DNA of 64,000 bases from Rhizobium leguminosarum (GTDB taxonomy: Bacteria > Pseudomonadota > Alphaproteobacteria > Rhizobiales > Rhizobiaceae): positions 1 to 64,000 of the forward strand of contig NZ_MZMU01000019.1 in NCBI RefSeq assembly GCF_004123835.1. The letters run 5' to 3'. The notes under the pieces were generated by a model that saw nothing but the letters and a program-made list of their open reading frames with translations, did not search any database and was not told the DNA's origin. Below, piece after piece: positions 25,624 to 34,514 of the stretch. A program made the translations under genes and the position numbers. The stretch's first letter is position 1; every line of letters starts with the position of its first letter.

Positions 25624-26382
25624 ATGAGTGAAATTCCCGAAAGGAAACCCGTTTTCACCGCCAAGCCACCTAACCCTTCGCGGTTGGCGGATGGGGTGTC
25701 CGATGCGATTGCCGCCGCACTCTTTGATGGGCGCATCTCGCCTGGCGAGCCGTTGCCGCCCGAAGGGGAGATCGCCAGGGAGTTCGGTGTCTCGAAGCCG
25801 ATCGCCCGCGAGGCGCTTCGCCAGTTGACCGCAGCCGGGCTGATCTTCACCCAACAAGGCAAGGTTGCCCGCGCCAAGGCGCTGAGCGGCGAATCGATGG
25901 ACAAGATCTACGGCTACGCGGTGCGTTCCAGTCTCAAGCGGCTGCGCGAAGCCAATGAAATGCGCCGCGTCGTCGAGACGGGAATTGCCCGGCTCGCCGC
26001 CGAACGTCGCGATCCGGAAGGTCTGGATATCATGCGGCAGGGCCTGGCGGGCATGCTGGCTTCTGTTAAGGAGCCCTCCGGCTTTACCGCCGCCGACATC
26101 CTGTTTCACCTTGGCCTTGCCGTGACGACGGGCAATTACATGATCCGCGTGCACATGGAGAGCATGCGTTCCGTGCAGCGCGAGGTGTCGGAATTGTTTT
26201 CACGTCGCGCCAATCGCAGCGACGCTGACTGGCGGGCAACGATTGACCGGCATCACGCGATCTACGACGCAATTGCGGTTGGTGATGCCGACCTCGCCGA
26301 GCAAAAAATCCGTGAGCATTTCGAAGCTGCCGACATTGCCTCGCTCGAGGTGGCCGACAAGTTGAAAGATGCCGAGCGATGA
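25624..26382 (+). CDS. GntR-family (FadR-type) regulator
   Basis: 252 residues from ATG 25624 (GAGG and GAG upstream); earlier in-frame starts overlap the operator and are less likely. The N-terminal winged helix spans about residues 20-85 (PPEGEIAREFGVSKPIAREALRQLTAAGLI). The C-terminal all-helical FCD ligand domain includes metal- or ligand-type residues in DILFHLGLA and RHHAIYDAIAVGDADLAEQKIREH. Such repressors usually release DNA on binding a sugar acid. It is the first gene of a rightward operon with the SDR (ATGA overlap) and probably the ABC transporter, and is the likely reader of both 19-bp operators. Confidence 0.88.
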   Translation: MSEIPERKPVFTAKPPNPSRLADGVSDAIAAALFDGRISPGEPLPPEGEIAREFGVSKPIAREALRQLTAAGLIFTQQGKVARAKALSGESMDKIYGYAVRSSLKRLREANEMRRVVETGIARLAAERRDPEGLDIMRQGLAGMLASVKEPSGFTAADILFHLGLAVTTGNYMIRVHMESMRSVQREVSELFSRRANRSDADWRATIDRHHAIYDAIAVGDADLAEQKIREHFEAADIASLEVADKLKDAER

Positions 26383-27170
26383 GCGCCGCGCGCTTCTCAC
26401 TGAAAGGCCGGCGCGTGCTGGTAACCGGTGCCAGTTCCGGCATCGGCCGGGCTGTTGCGCTTGGCCTTGCGGAGCATGGAGCGGAACTGATCCTGCATCA
26501 TTTCGGTAATGAGAAGGGTGCGAGTGAGGTTGCCCGGGCGACCGGCAGCACAGCGCCGGTGCTGGAAGCAGACTTCACTGACGGACGTGCGACGCAAGCT
26601 TTTGCCGATGAAGTGCTCAGAACACACGGCCCGATCGATATCCTCATTGCCAATGCCGCCATCGAACATCGGCGGCCCTGGCAGGAATTGGACGAGACGC
26701 ATGTCAACGCCCATGTGGCATCGAATTTCTCGGCGCTGCTGACGCTGACGGCAAAGCTGGTTCCACCGATGGCCGAGCGGGGCTGGGGCAGGGTCGTCGC
26801 CACAGGCAGTATCATGGCGGCGCGGCCGCGGGCGGAAACGGTCGTTTATGCGTCGCTCAAGGCGGCGCAGTTGACTGCGATCAGGTCGATTGCGCGCGAA
26901 GTCGGCCATCGCGGCGTCACGCTGAATGTGGTTTCGCCGGGTGCGATCGAGATCGAAGCCAATGCCGCGCGCTACGGCGACCCGGCGTTCCGCAAAGCGG
27001 TTGCCGCCAAGATCCCTGTGGGCAGGCCGGGCCAGCCGCAGGACCTGGTTGGGGCGTTTGTTTTTTTGTGCAGCGATGCTGCCAGCTACATTACGGGTGC
27101 AAATATCCCGGTCGACGGAGGATGGTCGATCGGAGACGCGCCCGGGAGCCTTCCGCACGCTGCCGGGTGA
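26379..27170 (+). CDS. SDR-family dehydrogenase
   Basis: Second classical SDR of the cluster, 263 residues. The glycine motif TGASSGIG is at residues 16-23, with ANAAIEH in place of NNAG, active-site Ser in ATGSIMAA and YASLK. The end PVDGGWSIGD is typical. The start overlaps the GntR stop by 4 nt, so the two are translationally coupled, which is uncommon for a repressor and an enzyme. It is probably a sugar or sugar-acid dehydrogenase or ketoreductase. Confidence 0.87.
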   Translation: MSAARFSLKGRRVLVTGASSGIGRAVALGLAEHGAELILHHFGNEKGASEVARATGSTAPVLEADFTDGRATQAFADEVLRTHGPIDILIANAAIEHRRPWQELDETHVNAHVASNFSALLTLTAKLVPPMAERGWGRVVATGSIMAARPRAETVVYASLKAAQLTAIRSIAREVGHRGVTLNVVSPGAIEIEANAARYGDPAFRKAVAAKIPVGRPGQPQDLVGAFVFLCSDAASYITGANIPVDGGWSIGDAPGSLPHAAG

Positions 27171-27301
27171 GCGGCCTGCCGCAAGGTTTTCGAGATCAGG
27201 CGGCGGAGCCATCCGCCGCAGCTTGCAGCCAAACTCCGGGCGAATGCCGTTGCATTCATTCGGTGAAAGCTGATTGCCCACGACCAAAAAGGGAGGAAAC
27301 C

Positions 27302-28549
27302 ATGAAGGCCGCATTAGCAGGTATCGCAGCATCCGCGTTGACATTGTTCATATCGACGTCTGCCGTCTTCGCGACGGATCTCCGCATGACGGTCTGGACC
27401 GGGAGCGAGGCTCATCTGAAGATGCTGAATGGCATCGCGGAGAGCTTCAAAGCCACACATCCCGACGTGAACGTGAAGTTCGAGACCGTGCCGGTCAGCG
27501 ACTACACGCAGAAACTGACCTTCCAGATCGCCGGCGGCAATGCTCCCGACATAGCCTGGATGATGGAGGATGCCGCTCCGGCTTTCGAAAACGCCAATCT
27601 TCTGATGGATCTCGGCCCGACGCTCAAGGCGGCGGAAGGCTATGATTTCGATGATTTCTCGAAGCCGGCCATGGGCCTCTGGCAGAAGGACGAAACGGTC
27701 TACGGCATTCCGTTCTCCACCTCGCCTTTCATGATCTACTACAACAAAGACATGTTCGACAAAGCGGGCCTCGAAGACCCGCTGACGCTCGCCGCCAAGG
27801 GCGAATGGAACATGGACAAGTTCCAGGAAGTCTCCAAGAAGCTCGCGGAAGCCAATCCCGGCAAATGGGGCTTCGAGTTCAAGGATGGCGAAGGCTATGC
27901 CTCTCGCATGACCCATGCCCTTCTGCCGCCGATCCGCGCCTATGGTGGCGATATCTGGTCGAACAAGGAATGCGGCTTCGACAAGCCCGAAGCCGTCAAA
28001 GCGGTCAAGCAGCTGCATGACATGGTCTTCAAGGACAAGTCCATCGTTCCGCCGGGCGAACAGGGCGATTACTTCTCCGGCAATTCGGCGATGACGGTCA
28101 ACCAGATTTCCCGTGCTTCGAAGATGGCGGAAGCTGGCTTCAAGTGGGGCATCGCACCGTTGCCCACCGGCCCAGGTGGTGAGTCACCCGTTATCGGCCA
28201 GGCCAGTCTTGTTGTGTTCGCCCAAGGCAAGAATACGGAAATCGCTGCGGAATTCGTGGCGCATATGACCGACAAGGAAAACGTCGCCACCATGGCGCAG
28301 TTCTTCCCGCCCGCCCGTAAGAGCGTTCTGCAGGCCGATGCATTCATCAACGGCAACAAGTTGGTGCCGCCCGAGATGATGGAGAATGTGGCTGCCGCTA
28401 TAGAAAAGGGCCGGGTGGTCTCGGCTAACGAAAAAGCGCCACAGATCCTTGCCGCCATGGCGCCTCGCGTCGATGCCTTGTGGAAGCCGGATGCCGATGT
28501 CGATGCCGCCATCAAGGGCATCTGCACGGCAATCCAGCCGCTGCTTTGA
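27302..28549 (+). CDS. ABC transporter sugar-binding protein (CUT1 type)
   Basis: 415 residues from ATG 27302 with a strong gggagga site. The longer frame to 27068 overlaps the SDR and is rejected. Signal peptide about residues 1-24 (ending AVFA). The mature part is a family-1 extracellular solute-binding protein: LRMTVWTGSEAHLKMLNGI, NAPDIAWMMEDAAP, YGIPFSTSPFMIYYNKDMF and FAQGKNTEIAAEFVAH. It feeds the two permeases and the ATPase downstream. The ligand is probably an oligosaccharide or sugar acid matching the dehydratase pathway. Confidence 0.9.
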   Translation: MKAALAGIAASALTLFISTSAVFATDLRMTVWTGSEAHLKMLNGIAESFKATHPDVNVKFETVPVSDYTQKLTFQIAGGNAPDIAWMMEDAAPAFENANLLMDLGPTLKAAEGYDFDDFSKPAMGLWQKDETVYGIPFSTSPFMIYYNKDMFDKAGLEDPLTLAAKGEWNMDKFQEVSKKLAEANPGKWGFEFKDGEGYASRMTHALLPPIRAYGGDIWSNKECGFDKPEAVKAVKQLHDMVFKDKSIVPPGEQGDYFSGNSAMTVNQISRASKMAEAGFKWGIAPLPTGPGGESPVIGQASLVVFAQGKNTEIAAEFVAHMTDKENVATMAQFFPPARKSVLQADAFINGNKLVPPEMMENVAAAIEKGRVVSANEKAPQILAAMAPRVDALWKPDADVDAAIKGICTAIQPLL

Positions 28550-28560
28550 TCAGAACGAAG

Positions 28561-29484
28561 ATGGCCGATACCGTTCATAACTCCATTCGAACCGGCCAAA
28601 AGACCTGGCTGACGTTGAAGATGAGAGAGATGATGGAGGCGTGGCTGTTCGTCAGCCCTACCTTCATCGGGTTCCTCATCTTCTTCCTCGGTCCGCTCTG
28701 CGCAGTGGTCTATTATTCAATGACCGAATGGAACCTGCTCAGCCAGCAAGCCACCTTCGTCGGCCTTGCCAATTTTCAAAATGCGCTCCTCGAAAACCCT
28801 GACTTTTGGCTTGTGGTACGCAATTCGGTTATTTTCGCGATCGGTCTCGTGCCGCTCAACATGGCGCTCGCGCTCGCCTTGGCGCTCGCCCTTTCCCGGC
28901 CGTTCTTCGGCGTCGTGTTCTTTCGCACGGTGTTTTTCGCCCCCGTCATCACCTCGGCCATCGCCTGGGCAATCGTATGGAAATTTCTGCTGCAGGGAGA
29001 AGGCGGTTTCATCAACCAGGTGCTGGCGCTGGTCGGGATCACCGGTCCAAACTGGCTGCGTGAACCGAGCTGGGCAATGGCAGCAGTCATCGTCACCCGT
29101 GTCATCAAGATGGTCGGCCTCAACATGATCCTCTACATTGCGGCGCTGCAGGCGATCCCGCGGGACTATGAAGAGGCAGCGCGCCTGGAGGGCGCCTCAC
29201 GCCGGCAGATTTTCAGCATGATCACCTGGCCGTTGCTGGCGCCGACCACGCTGGTCATCATGGTTATCACGACGATCGGCTCTTTCAAGGTCTTCGATCA
29301 CATATATCAGATGACCGGTGGCGGCCCGGAAAACGGCACACTGGTGCTTGCCTTCTACATCTACCAGCAGGGCTTCAAGTTCTTCAATGTTGGATATGCC
29401 TCGGCGCTCGCCATGATCATGTTTGTGATGATCATGGCGCTGACCCTGGTGCAGGTGATGCTGCGGAGAAAGGGATCGGAGTGA
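28561..29484 (+). CDS. ABC transporter permease, MalF/UgpA type
   Basis: 307 residues from ATG 28561, 11 nt after the binding-protein gene; the ribosome site is weak. Six membrane helices are expected. The cytoplasmic EAA loop is clear (YEEAARLEGASRRQIFSMI). The N-terminal AWLFVSPTFIGFLIFFLGPL is the usual first helix. It overlaps the next permease gene (GTGA). It is one half of the inner-membrane channel. Confidence 0.9.
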   Translation: MADTVHNSIRTGQKTWLTLKMREMMEAWLFVSPTFIGFLIFFLGPLCAVVYYSMTEWNLLSQQATFVGLANFQNALLENPDFWLVVRNSVIFAIGLVPLNMALALALALALSRPFFGVVFFRTVFFAPVITSAIAWAIVWKFLLQGEGGFINQVLALVGITGPNWLREPSWAMAAVIVTRVIKMVGLNMILYIAALQAIPRDYEEAARLEGASRRQIFSMITWPLLAPTTLVIMVITTIGSFKVFDHIYQMTGGGPENGTLVLAFYIYQQGFKFFNVGYASALAMIMFVMIMALTLVQVMLRRKGSE

Positions 29485-30323
29485 CCCAGCGCCAAATCCA
29501 GATTCTCTACCGGGCCTGCTGGACGATCGCACTGCTGATCGCCGCCATTCCTTTTGTGTTCCCATTCGTTTGGATGGTGTCTGCAGGCTTCAAGAGCGTG
29601 ACCGAGATATTTGGCGCGCCGACGCTTATTCCCCGCGTCTGGCGCTGGCAGAATTTCGTCGAAGTGTTCACATACCAACCTTTCGCCCGGCAGTATTTCA
29701 ACTCGCTTTACATCGCGATCGTGGTGACGGCGCTCACCCTCTTCATCTCGTCCCTGGCCGGCTATGCGCTGGCGCGCATGCGGTTTGCCGGCGCCGGGCT
29801 GCTGATGCTTTTTCTGATCTCGGCGCTCATGGTGCCGGAGGAAGTGACGATCATTCCGAACTTCTTCCTGATGCGTTGGTTTGGTTTGGTGGATACTCAC
29901 TGGCCGCTGATCCTGCTGCCTACCTTCGGCCCTCATGGGGTGATGGCAACGTTCCTGATGCGCCAGTATTTCCTGGCCCTGCCCAAGGAACTGGAAGAAG
30001 CCGGCAAGATGGACGGCCTTTCACGCTTCGGCGTTTGGTGGAAGATAGCGCTGCCGATGGCACGTCCGGCCCTGGCTGCGGTTTCCATCATCACCTTTCT
30101 GTTCTCGTGGAACCTGTTCCTGGAGCCGCTGATCTTTCTGAGCTCACTCGACATGTTCACGCTGCCTTTGGCCTTGTCGAACTTCAACGACAGCTACGGC
30201 TTACCGCTGTGGAACCTGCAGCTTGCCGCTACCAGCCTTGCCGTGGTGCCGATCCTGATCGTCTATCTGATCGCCCAGCGGCAGATCATCGAAAGTTTTG
30301 CGCTATCAGGCGTGAAGGGATGA
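29481..30323 (+). CDS. ABC transporter permease, MalG/UgpE type
   Basis: 280 residues starting at GTG 29481, inside the previous stop. Six hydrophobic helices. The EAA loop is LEEAGKMDGLSRFGVWWKI, followed by PMARPALAAVSIITFLFSWN. It pairs with the upstream permease. The start GTG has agaaaggga upstream. Confidence 0.9.
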   Translation: MTQRQIQILYRACWTIALLIAAIPFVFPFVWMVSAGFKSVTEIFGAPTLIPRVWRWQNFVEVFTYQPFARQYFNSLYIAIVVTALTLFISSLAGYALARMRFAGAGLLMLFLISALMVPEEVTIIPNFFLMRWFGLVDTHWPLILLPTFGPHGVMATFLMRQYFLALPKELEEAGKMDGLSRFGVWWKIALPMARPALAAVSIITFLFSWNLFLEPLIFLSSLDMFTLPLALSNFNDSYGLPLWNLQLAATSLAVVPILIVYLIAQRQIIESFALSGVKG

Positions 30324-30336
30324 GGAATTTTCGTTC

Positions 30337-31386
30337 ATGAGCAGTGTATCGCTTAAAGGCATCGAAAAACGCTTCGGTGCCGTCGAGGTCATCCGCGGCG
30401 TCGATCTCAGGATCGATCCGGGCGAGTTCGTCGTATTCGTCGGTCCGTCGGGCTGCGGCAAGTCAACGTTGCTGCGGCTGATTTCGGGGTTGGAATATCT
30501 TAGCGGCGGTGAACTTGCGATTGGCGGCCGGGTGGTCAACGAAGTGCCGGCTTCGAAACGCGGCGTGGCCATGGTCTTCCAATCCTATGCCCTCTATCCG
30601 CATCTGACCGTCCGGGACAATATGGGTTTCGGGCTCAAGGTCCGCAAAGTTCCGGCACAGGAGCGTCAGAAACGCGTCGATGAAGCAAGCGCGACGCTGA
30701 AGCTCGATGCATTGCTCGATCGCTATCCCCGCGAGCTTTCCGGCGGCCAGCGGCAGCGCGTAGCGATCGGCCGGGCCATCGTCGGAAATCCGGATGTCTT
30801 CCTGTTCGACGAACCGCTGTCGAACCTCGATGCAGAGTTGCGCGTGCACATGCGCTCTGAAATTGCCGCACTGCACAAGCGGCTCTCCACGACGATGATC
30901 TATGTAACGCACGACCAGATCGAAGCGATGACGCTCGCCGACAAGATCGTGGTTCTGCGCGACGGCCGTGTCGAGCAGGTCGGCTCCCCCCGGGAACTAT
31001 ACGAGCGGCCGGCAAATATCTTCGTGGCGCAATTCATCGGCAGCCCAAAAATGAATCTGCTCCCGGCAGATATCGCTCCACTGCTGACAGGCGCAACGGC
31101 AGCGGATGCCGCCGCCGAGACCATCGGGATAAGGCCGGAGCATCTGATCGTCGTGGAGCCTCGAGACGGGGCGCTGCACGGGACCGTCGGGCTTTGCGAA
31201 TATACCGGGGCGGTAACGCTGCTCCACGTCAAGTTGCCGGACGGGCACGATTGCCTCGTCCTGCACGACGGTGGTGACATGAAGGCGGGAATCCAAATAG
31301 GGCTCACCGCCGATGTCTCGAAGGTGCACTTTTTCAATGGCAACGGGCAGACAACAAAGCGGACGGAACAAGGCCGGACTGCTTGA
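30337..31386 (+). CDS. ABC transporter ATPase, MalK/UgpC type
   Basis: 349 residues. Walker A GPSGCGKST at 36-44, Q-loop FQSYALYPHL, signature LSGGQRQ at 134-140, Walker B VFLFDEP near 154-160, D-loop SNLD and switch His in YVTHDQIEAMTLA. The C-terminal ~110 residues form the TOBE/regulatory domain (GIRPEHLIVVE). It powers the CUT1 importer. It ends the rightward operon and converges on the CUT2 permease gene 60 bp away. Confidence 0.93.
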   Translation: MSSVSLKGIEKRFGAVEVIRGVDLRIDPGEFVVFVGPSGCGKSTLLRLISGLEYLSGGELAIGGRVVNEVPASKRGVAMVFQSYALYPHLTVRDNMGFGLKVRKVPAQERQKRVDEASATLKLDALLDRYPRELSGGQRQRVAIGRAIVGNPDVFLFDEPLSNLDAELRVHMRSEIAALHKRLSTTMIYVTHDQIEAMTLADKIVVLRDGRVEQVGSPRELYERPANIFVAQFIGSPKMNLLPADIAPLLTGATAADAAAETIGIRPEHLIVVEPRDGALHGTVGLCEYTGAVTLLHVKLPDGHDCLVLHDGGDMKAGIQIGLTADVSKVHFFNGNGQTTKRTEQGRTA

Positions 31387-31446
31387 GCGTACCGCCGCTT
31401 TTGGCGCGGGCGCGACCCGCAGAAGTCTCTTAAGAGCCGGGTTCGT

Positions 31447-32445
31447 CTACTCGCCCTGGCGCAAGTTGCGAAGCCGGTCGAAAAGGACGGCGAGCACGAT
31501 TGCGCCACCGATAAAGCAGCCCTGCCAGAACGCGTTGATGCCAAGCAGGCCAAGACTGTTGCGGATGATTTCGATGAGTGCGGCGCCGACCAAGGCTCCA
31601 AAGGCGGTGCCAACGCCGCCGGCCAGATTGGCGCCGCCGATAACCGCAGCGGCAATGACCTGAAGTTCCATCCCGGCGCCGATATTTGTGGTGACGGCGC
31701 CGAGCCAGCCGGTTTGAATGATGCCGGCAACCCCCGCCGAGAGGGCCGAAATCATATAGACGATGACCTTGATCCTCGGCACGGGAACGCCCGTCAGTGT
31801 CGCGGCGTGCTCATTGCCGCCGATCGCAAAGACATAGCGGCCGAACTTGGTCCAGCGCAGCACGAAACCGGTAATGAGTGCCAGCACGACCATGTAAAGC
31901 ACTGGATTGGCGATGCCAAAAACCCAGGCGCCGCCACCCAGCGCCAACAGTTTGTCGTGATCAGGTCCGAACTCAAAAACCACAGTGTTGTTTGATGCAA
32001 CCATCGCAAGGCTGCGCGCAATCGACAACATGCCGAGCGTGACGACGAAAGGGGGGAAGCCGAGATAGGCAATCAAGACGCCGTTGAAAGCTCCGACCAA
32101 CAGAGCAGTACCGATTGAGGCGGCGATGCCGACTTCAATACTGTAGCCCGCATGCATGACGACCGCCAGCACCATGCTGCACAGGCAAAGTACGGAGCCA
32201 ACGGACAAATCGATGCCGCCGGTGATGATGACCAGCGTCATGCCGAGCGCGATAATTGCGACGAAGGTGACGTTGCGGGTGATGTTGTAGATGTTCTTCG
32301 CCGTCGCAAAGGAGTCCGTCGCCATCGACAGAAAAATGCAGGCGAGAATGACTGCAATCAGCACCCAGAATGTCTGGCCGCTCATGATCGTTGCAAGCCA
32401 GCTCCGTTGCTTCTGTCCGATCGTTTGGTCAAGTGTAATCGCCAT
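31447..32445 (-). CDS. ABC transporter permease, RbsC/FrcC type
   Basis: 332 residues from ATG 32445, which follows a GA-rich ribosome site; an in-frame TTG at 32472 is less likely. About ten hydrophobic helices. The family signature IALGMTLVIITGGIDLSVGSVL lies at about residues 66-87, and GTAFGALVGAALIEIIRN near the end. It works with the single-domain ATPase upstream and probably with the periplasmic binding protein encoded at 34515. Confidence 0.9.
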   Translation of the reverse strand: MAITLDQTIGQKQRSWLATIMSGQTFWVLIAVILACIFLSMATDSFATAKNIYNITRNVTFVAIIALGMTLVIITGGIDLSVGSVLCLCSMVLAVVMHAGYSIEVGIAASIGTALLVGAFNGVLIAYLGFPPFVVTLGMLSIARSLAMVASNNTVVFEFGPDHDKLLALGGGAWVFGIANPVLYMVVLALITGFVLRWTKFGRYVFAIGGNEHAATLTGVPVPRIKVIVYMISALSAGVAGIIQTGWLGAVTTNIGAGMELQVIAAAVIGGANLAGGVGTAFGALVGAALIEIIRNSLGLLGINAFWQGCFIGGAIVLAVLFDRLRNLRQGE

Positions 32446-32485
32446 CGTCGACCTTCTTCCTTCCTGTTGCAACGGATAGCATCGA

Positions 32486-33226
32486 TCACACCTGTTCGAT
32501 GGCGCCGGTAATCAGTCCCGTCACTTCCTCCGGCGAACTTGCCGCAATCTGCTTGTCGGCTACTTTTCTGCCTCGCCGCATCACGATCACACGGTCGGCG
32601 ACCGAAAAGACGTCGGGCATGCGGTGGCTGATCAGGACAACGACAATGCCCCGGTCCCGCAATTGGCGGATCAGATTCAGAACCTCAGCGACCTGGCGCA
32701 CGGAAATGGCTGCGGTCGGCTCGTCCATCAATACGATTTTCGCTTCCGACAGCATCGTGCGGCCGATCGCGACCGCTTGGCGCTGGCCGCCTGACATTTG
32801 CTTGACGAGATCGCGCGCCCGCGTCTCGGATTTGAGCTCGCGAAATATCTCGCCGGCGCGCTTGTACATGGCCTTGTGGTCGAGGATGCGAAGAGGCCAT
32901 ACGCCGCGGCGCAATTCTCGTCCGAGGAAGACGTTCGCTGCCGCCGTCAGATTGTTGCAGAGCGCCAAATCCTGGTGAACGATCTCAATGCCATGCTGGC
33001 GCGCTTCCTTCGGCCGATGAAGCACGAGATCGGCGCCGTCGAGCCGCATGGTTCCATGGCTCGGTCGAAAGTTGCCGGCGATCATCTTCACCAGTGTGGA
33101 CTTGCCAGCCCCGTTGTCGCCCATGAGGCCGACAACCTGCCCCGCCTCGAGCGAAAACGAAACATCGTTGACTGCCTGGATGGCACCGAAATGTTTGGAA
33201 ACATTGCTGAGCTCAAGAACCGCCAC
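32486..33226 (-). CDS. ABC transporter ATPase, FrcA type (single domain)
   Basis: 246 residues from GTG 33226 just after AGGAGG; an ATG at 33268 would add 14 unconserved residues. Walker A GDNGAGKST at 36-44, signature MSGGQRQAVAIGR, Walker B IVLMDEP and switch His in LISHRM. The D-loop region reads AAISVRQ. Most CUT2 ATPases (RbsA, XylG) are two fused ATPase domains of ~500 residues. This is one domain, as in the rhizobial fructose transporter FrcA, so it must act as a homodimer. Confidence 0.9.
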   Translation of the reverse strand: MAVLELSNVSKHFGAIQAVNDVSFSLEAGQVVGLMGDNGAGKSTLVKMIAGNFRPSHGTMRLDGADLVLHRPKEARQHGIEIVHQDLALCNNLTAAANVFLGRELRRGVWPLRILDHKAMYKRAGEIFRELKSETRARDLVKQMSGGQRQAVAIGRTMLSEAKIVLMDEPTAAISVRQVAEVLNLIRQLRDRGIVVVLISHRMPDVFSVADRVIVMRRGRKVADKQIAASSPEEVTGLITGAIEQV

Positions 33227-33417
33227 CAGCCTCCTCGCCTCCCAAAACCTGCGGGCTATCCATCGCACCGAACCCTGCTTGTCTTCGAGGCAAGGCTCCG
33301 GCGAGTGCGCTTTTCCAGTATCCTCCCACGAAAAGCGATCGGGAGCATTTACGCAAAACCCTGCGACAGCGTCAACTCATTGTCCCGGCAATTGACCTTA
33401 TTGTCGCAAAAATCTGT

Positions 33418-33430
33418 TTTGTCAGACAAA
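33418..33430. promoter_or_regulatory. Possible operator in divergent intergenic
   Basis: TTTGTCAGACAAA is a perfect 6-1-6 palindrome lying 55 bp before the epimerase start, between it and the divergent ABC ATPase. It could bind the second GntR-family regulator encoded at 35696. Only one copy was seen, so the assignment is weak. Confidence 0.35.
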
Positions 33431-33485
33431 TATCATTTGACGAGAGTGGCGCGCAGATATTAGCTATTAATGGGGGAGAAACGGC

Positions 33486-34466
33486 ATGCTGATCCTTGTG
33501 ACCGGAGCGACGGGCAAGGTCGGGCGGCGCTTCATTGCTGGGCTGCTTGACGATCCGAGATTTTCCAAAGCCCGTATTCGTGCGCTTTGTCATAATCGTT
33601 TGTACGAGGCGACCGACCGTGTCGATGTCTTCCAAGGCTCAATCGCCGATCGCGATGTCGTGGCAGCGGCGCTGGTTGACGTTACCCATGTCGTGCATCT
33701 CGCCACATGCAAGGAAACGCCTGAAGACATCATGGATGTCACGGTCAAAGGTCTCTTTTGGCTGCTCGAGGAGTTCCGTACGAGCGTGACGGCACGCCAG
33801 TTCATCCTGATCGGTGGTGATGCGGGTGTGGGACATTTCCACTATCGCCACGACGGCCCGATCACCGAGAATGCCCGCCATTGTGCCTATCCGGGAAGCT
33901 ATGCGCTCTCCAAAGTCCTGGAAGAGGTCATGCTGGAGCAGTTTGGCATTCAGTATGGCCTCAATGGCTGTTGTCTGCGCGCGCCCTGGATCATGGAAAA
34001 GGACGATTTCAAGTATTCGCTGTCTTTTGGAGACGACGTCTTTGGCGGCCCGGACTGGAAGACGCTCGTCCCGGAAGAAGCGGCACGGCGCTATGCGGCG
34101 ATGGGTACGGTGCCGCTGCTCTTGGATGCCGACGGACGTGCACTGAAGCGCAGTTTCGTCCATGTCGATGACCTTGTATCGGCAATACTGGCAGCGATCG
34201 ACAATCCGCGGGCGGAGCGGCAACTCTTCAATATCTGCATGGATCGCCCCGTCGACTATGCTGAAGTCGCCGCCTATCTCTTGCGCACGCGCAATCTCGG
34301 CTCTGTCGACATACCGAGCCGCTTCCATTCCAATTGGATGGACAACAGCAAGGCGAAATACCTGCTGGATTGGCAGCCAAATTACGATCTCGAAATGCTT
34401 ATCGACTCGGCCTGGCAATACGAGCGTTCAAAGGAGGAGCCTCGCATCGTCTGGTATCCGGGTTGA
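33486..34466 (+). CDS. NAD-dependent epimerase/dehydratase (extended SDR)
   Basis: 326 residues, ATG 33486 after gggggaga. Extended SDR fold: glycine motif TGATGKVG at 6-13, VVHLATCKE, active-site YALSK, and the C-terminal substrate domain with FVHVDDLVSAILAAI and a typical YDLEMLIDSAWQYE end. Members in sugar-transport clusters act as aldose or uronate dehydrogenases or epimerases. It is the first gene of a short rightward unit with the CUT2 binding protein 48 nt downstream. Confidence 0.85.
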   Translation: MLILVTGATGKVGRRFIAGLLDDPRFSKARIRALCHNRLYEATDRVDVFQGSIADRDVVAAALVDVTHVVHLATCKETPEDIMDVTVKGLFWLLEEFRTSVTARQFILIGGDAGVGHFHYRHDGPITENARHCAYPGSYALSKVLEEVMLEQFGIQYGLNGCCLRAPWIMEKDDFKYSLSFGDDVFGGPDWKTLVPEEAARRYAAMGTVPLLLDADGRALKRSFVHVDDLVSAILAAIDNPRAERQLFNICMDRPVDYAEVAAYLLRTRNLGSVDIPSRFHSNWMDNSKAKYLLDWQPNYDLEMLIDSAWQYERSKEEPRIVWYPG

Positions 34467-34514
34467 TTTCGTGTGGCGGGCACGCGGTGTCCGTCTGTTT
34501 CAAGGGAGGAAGCT

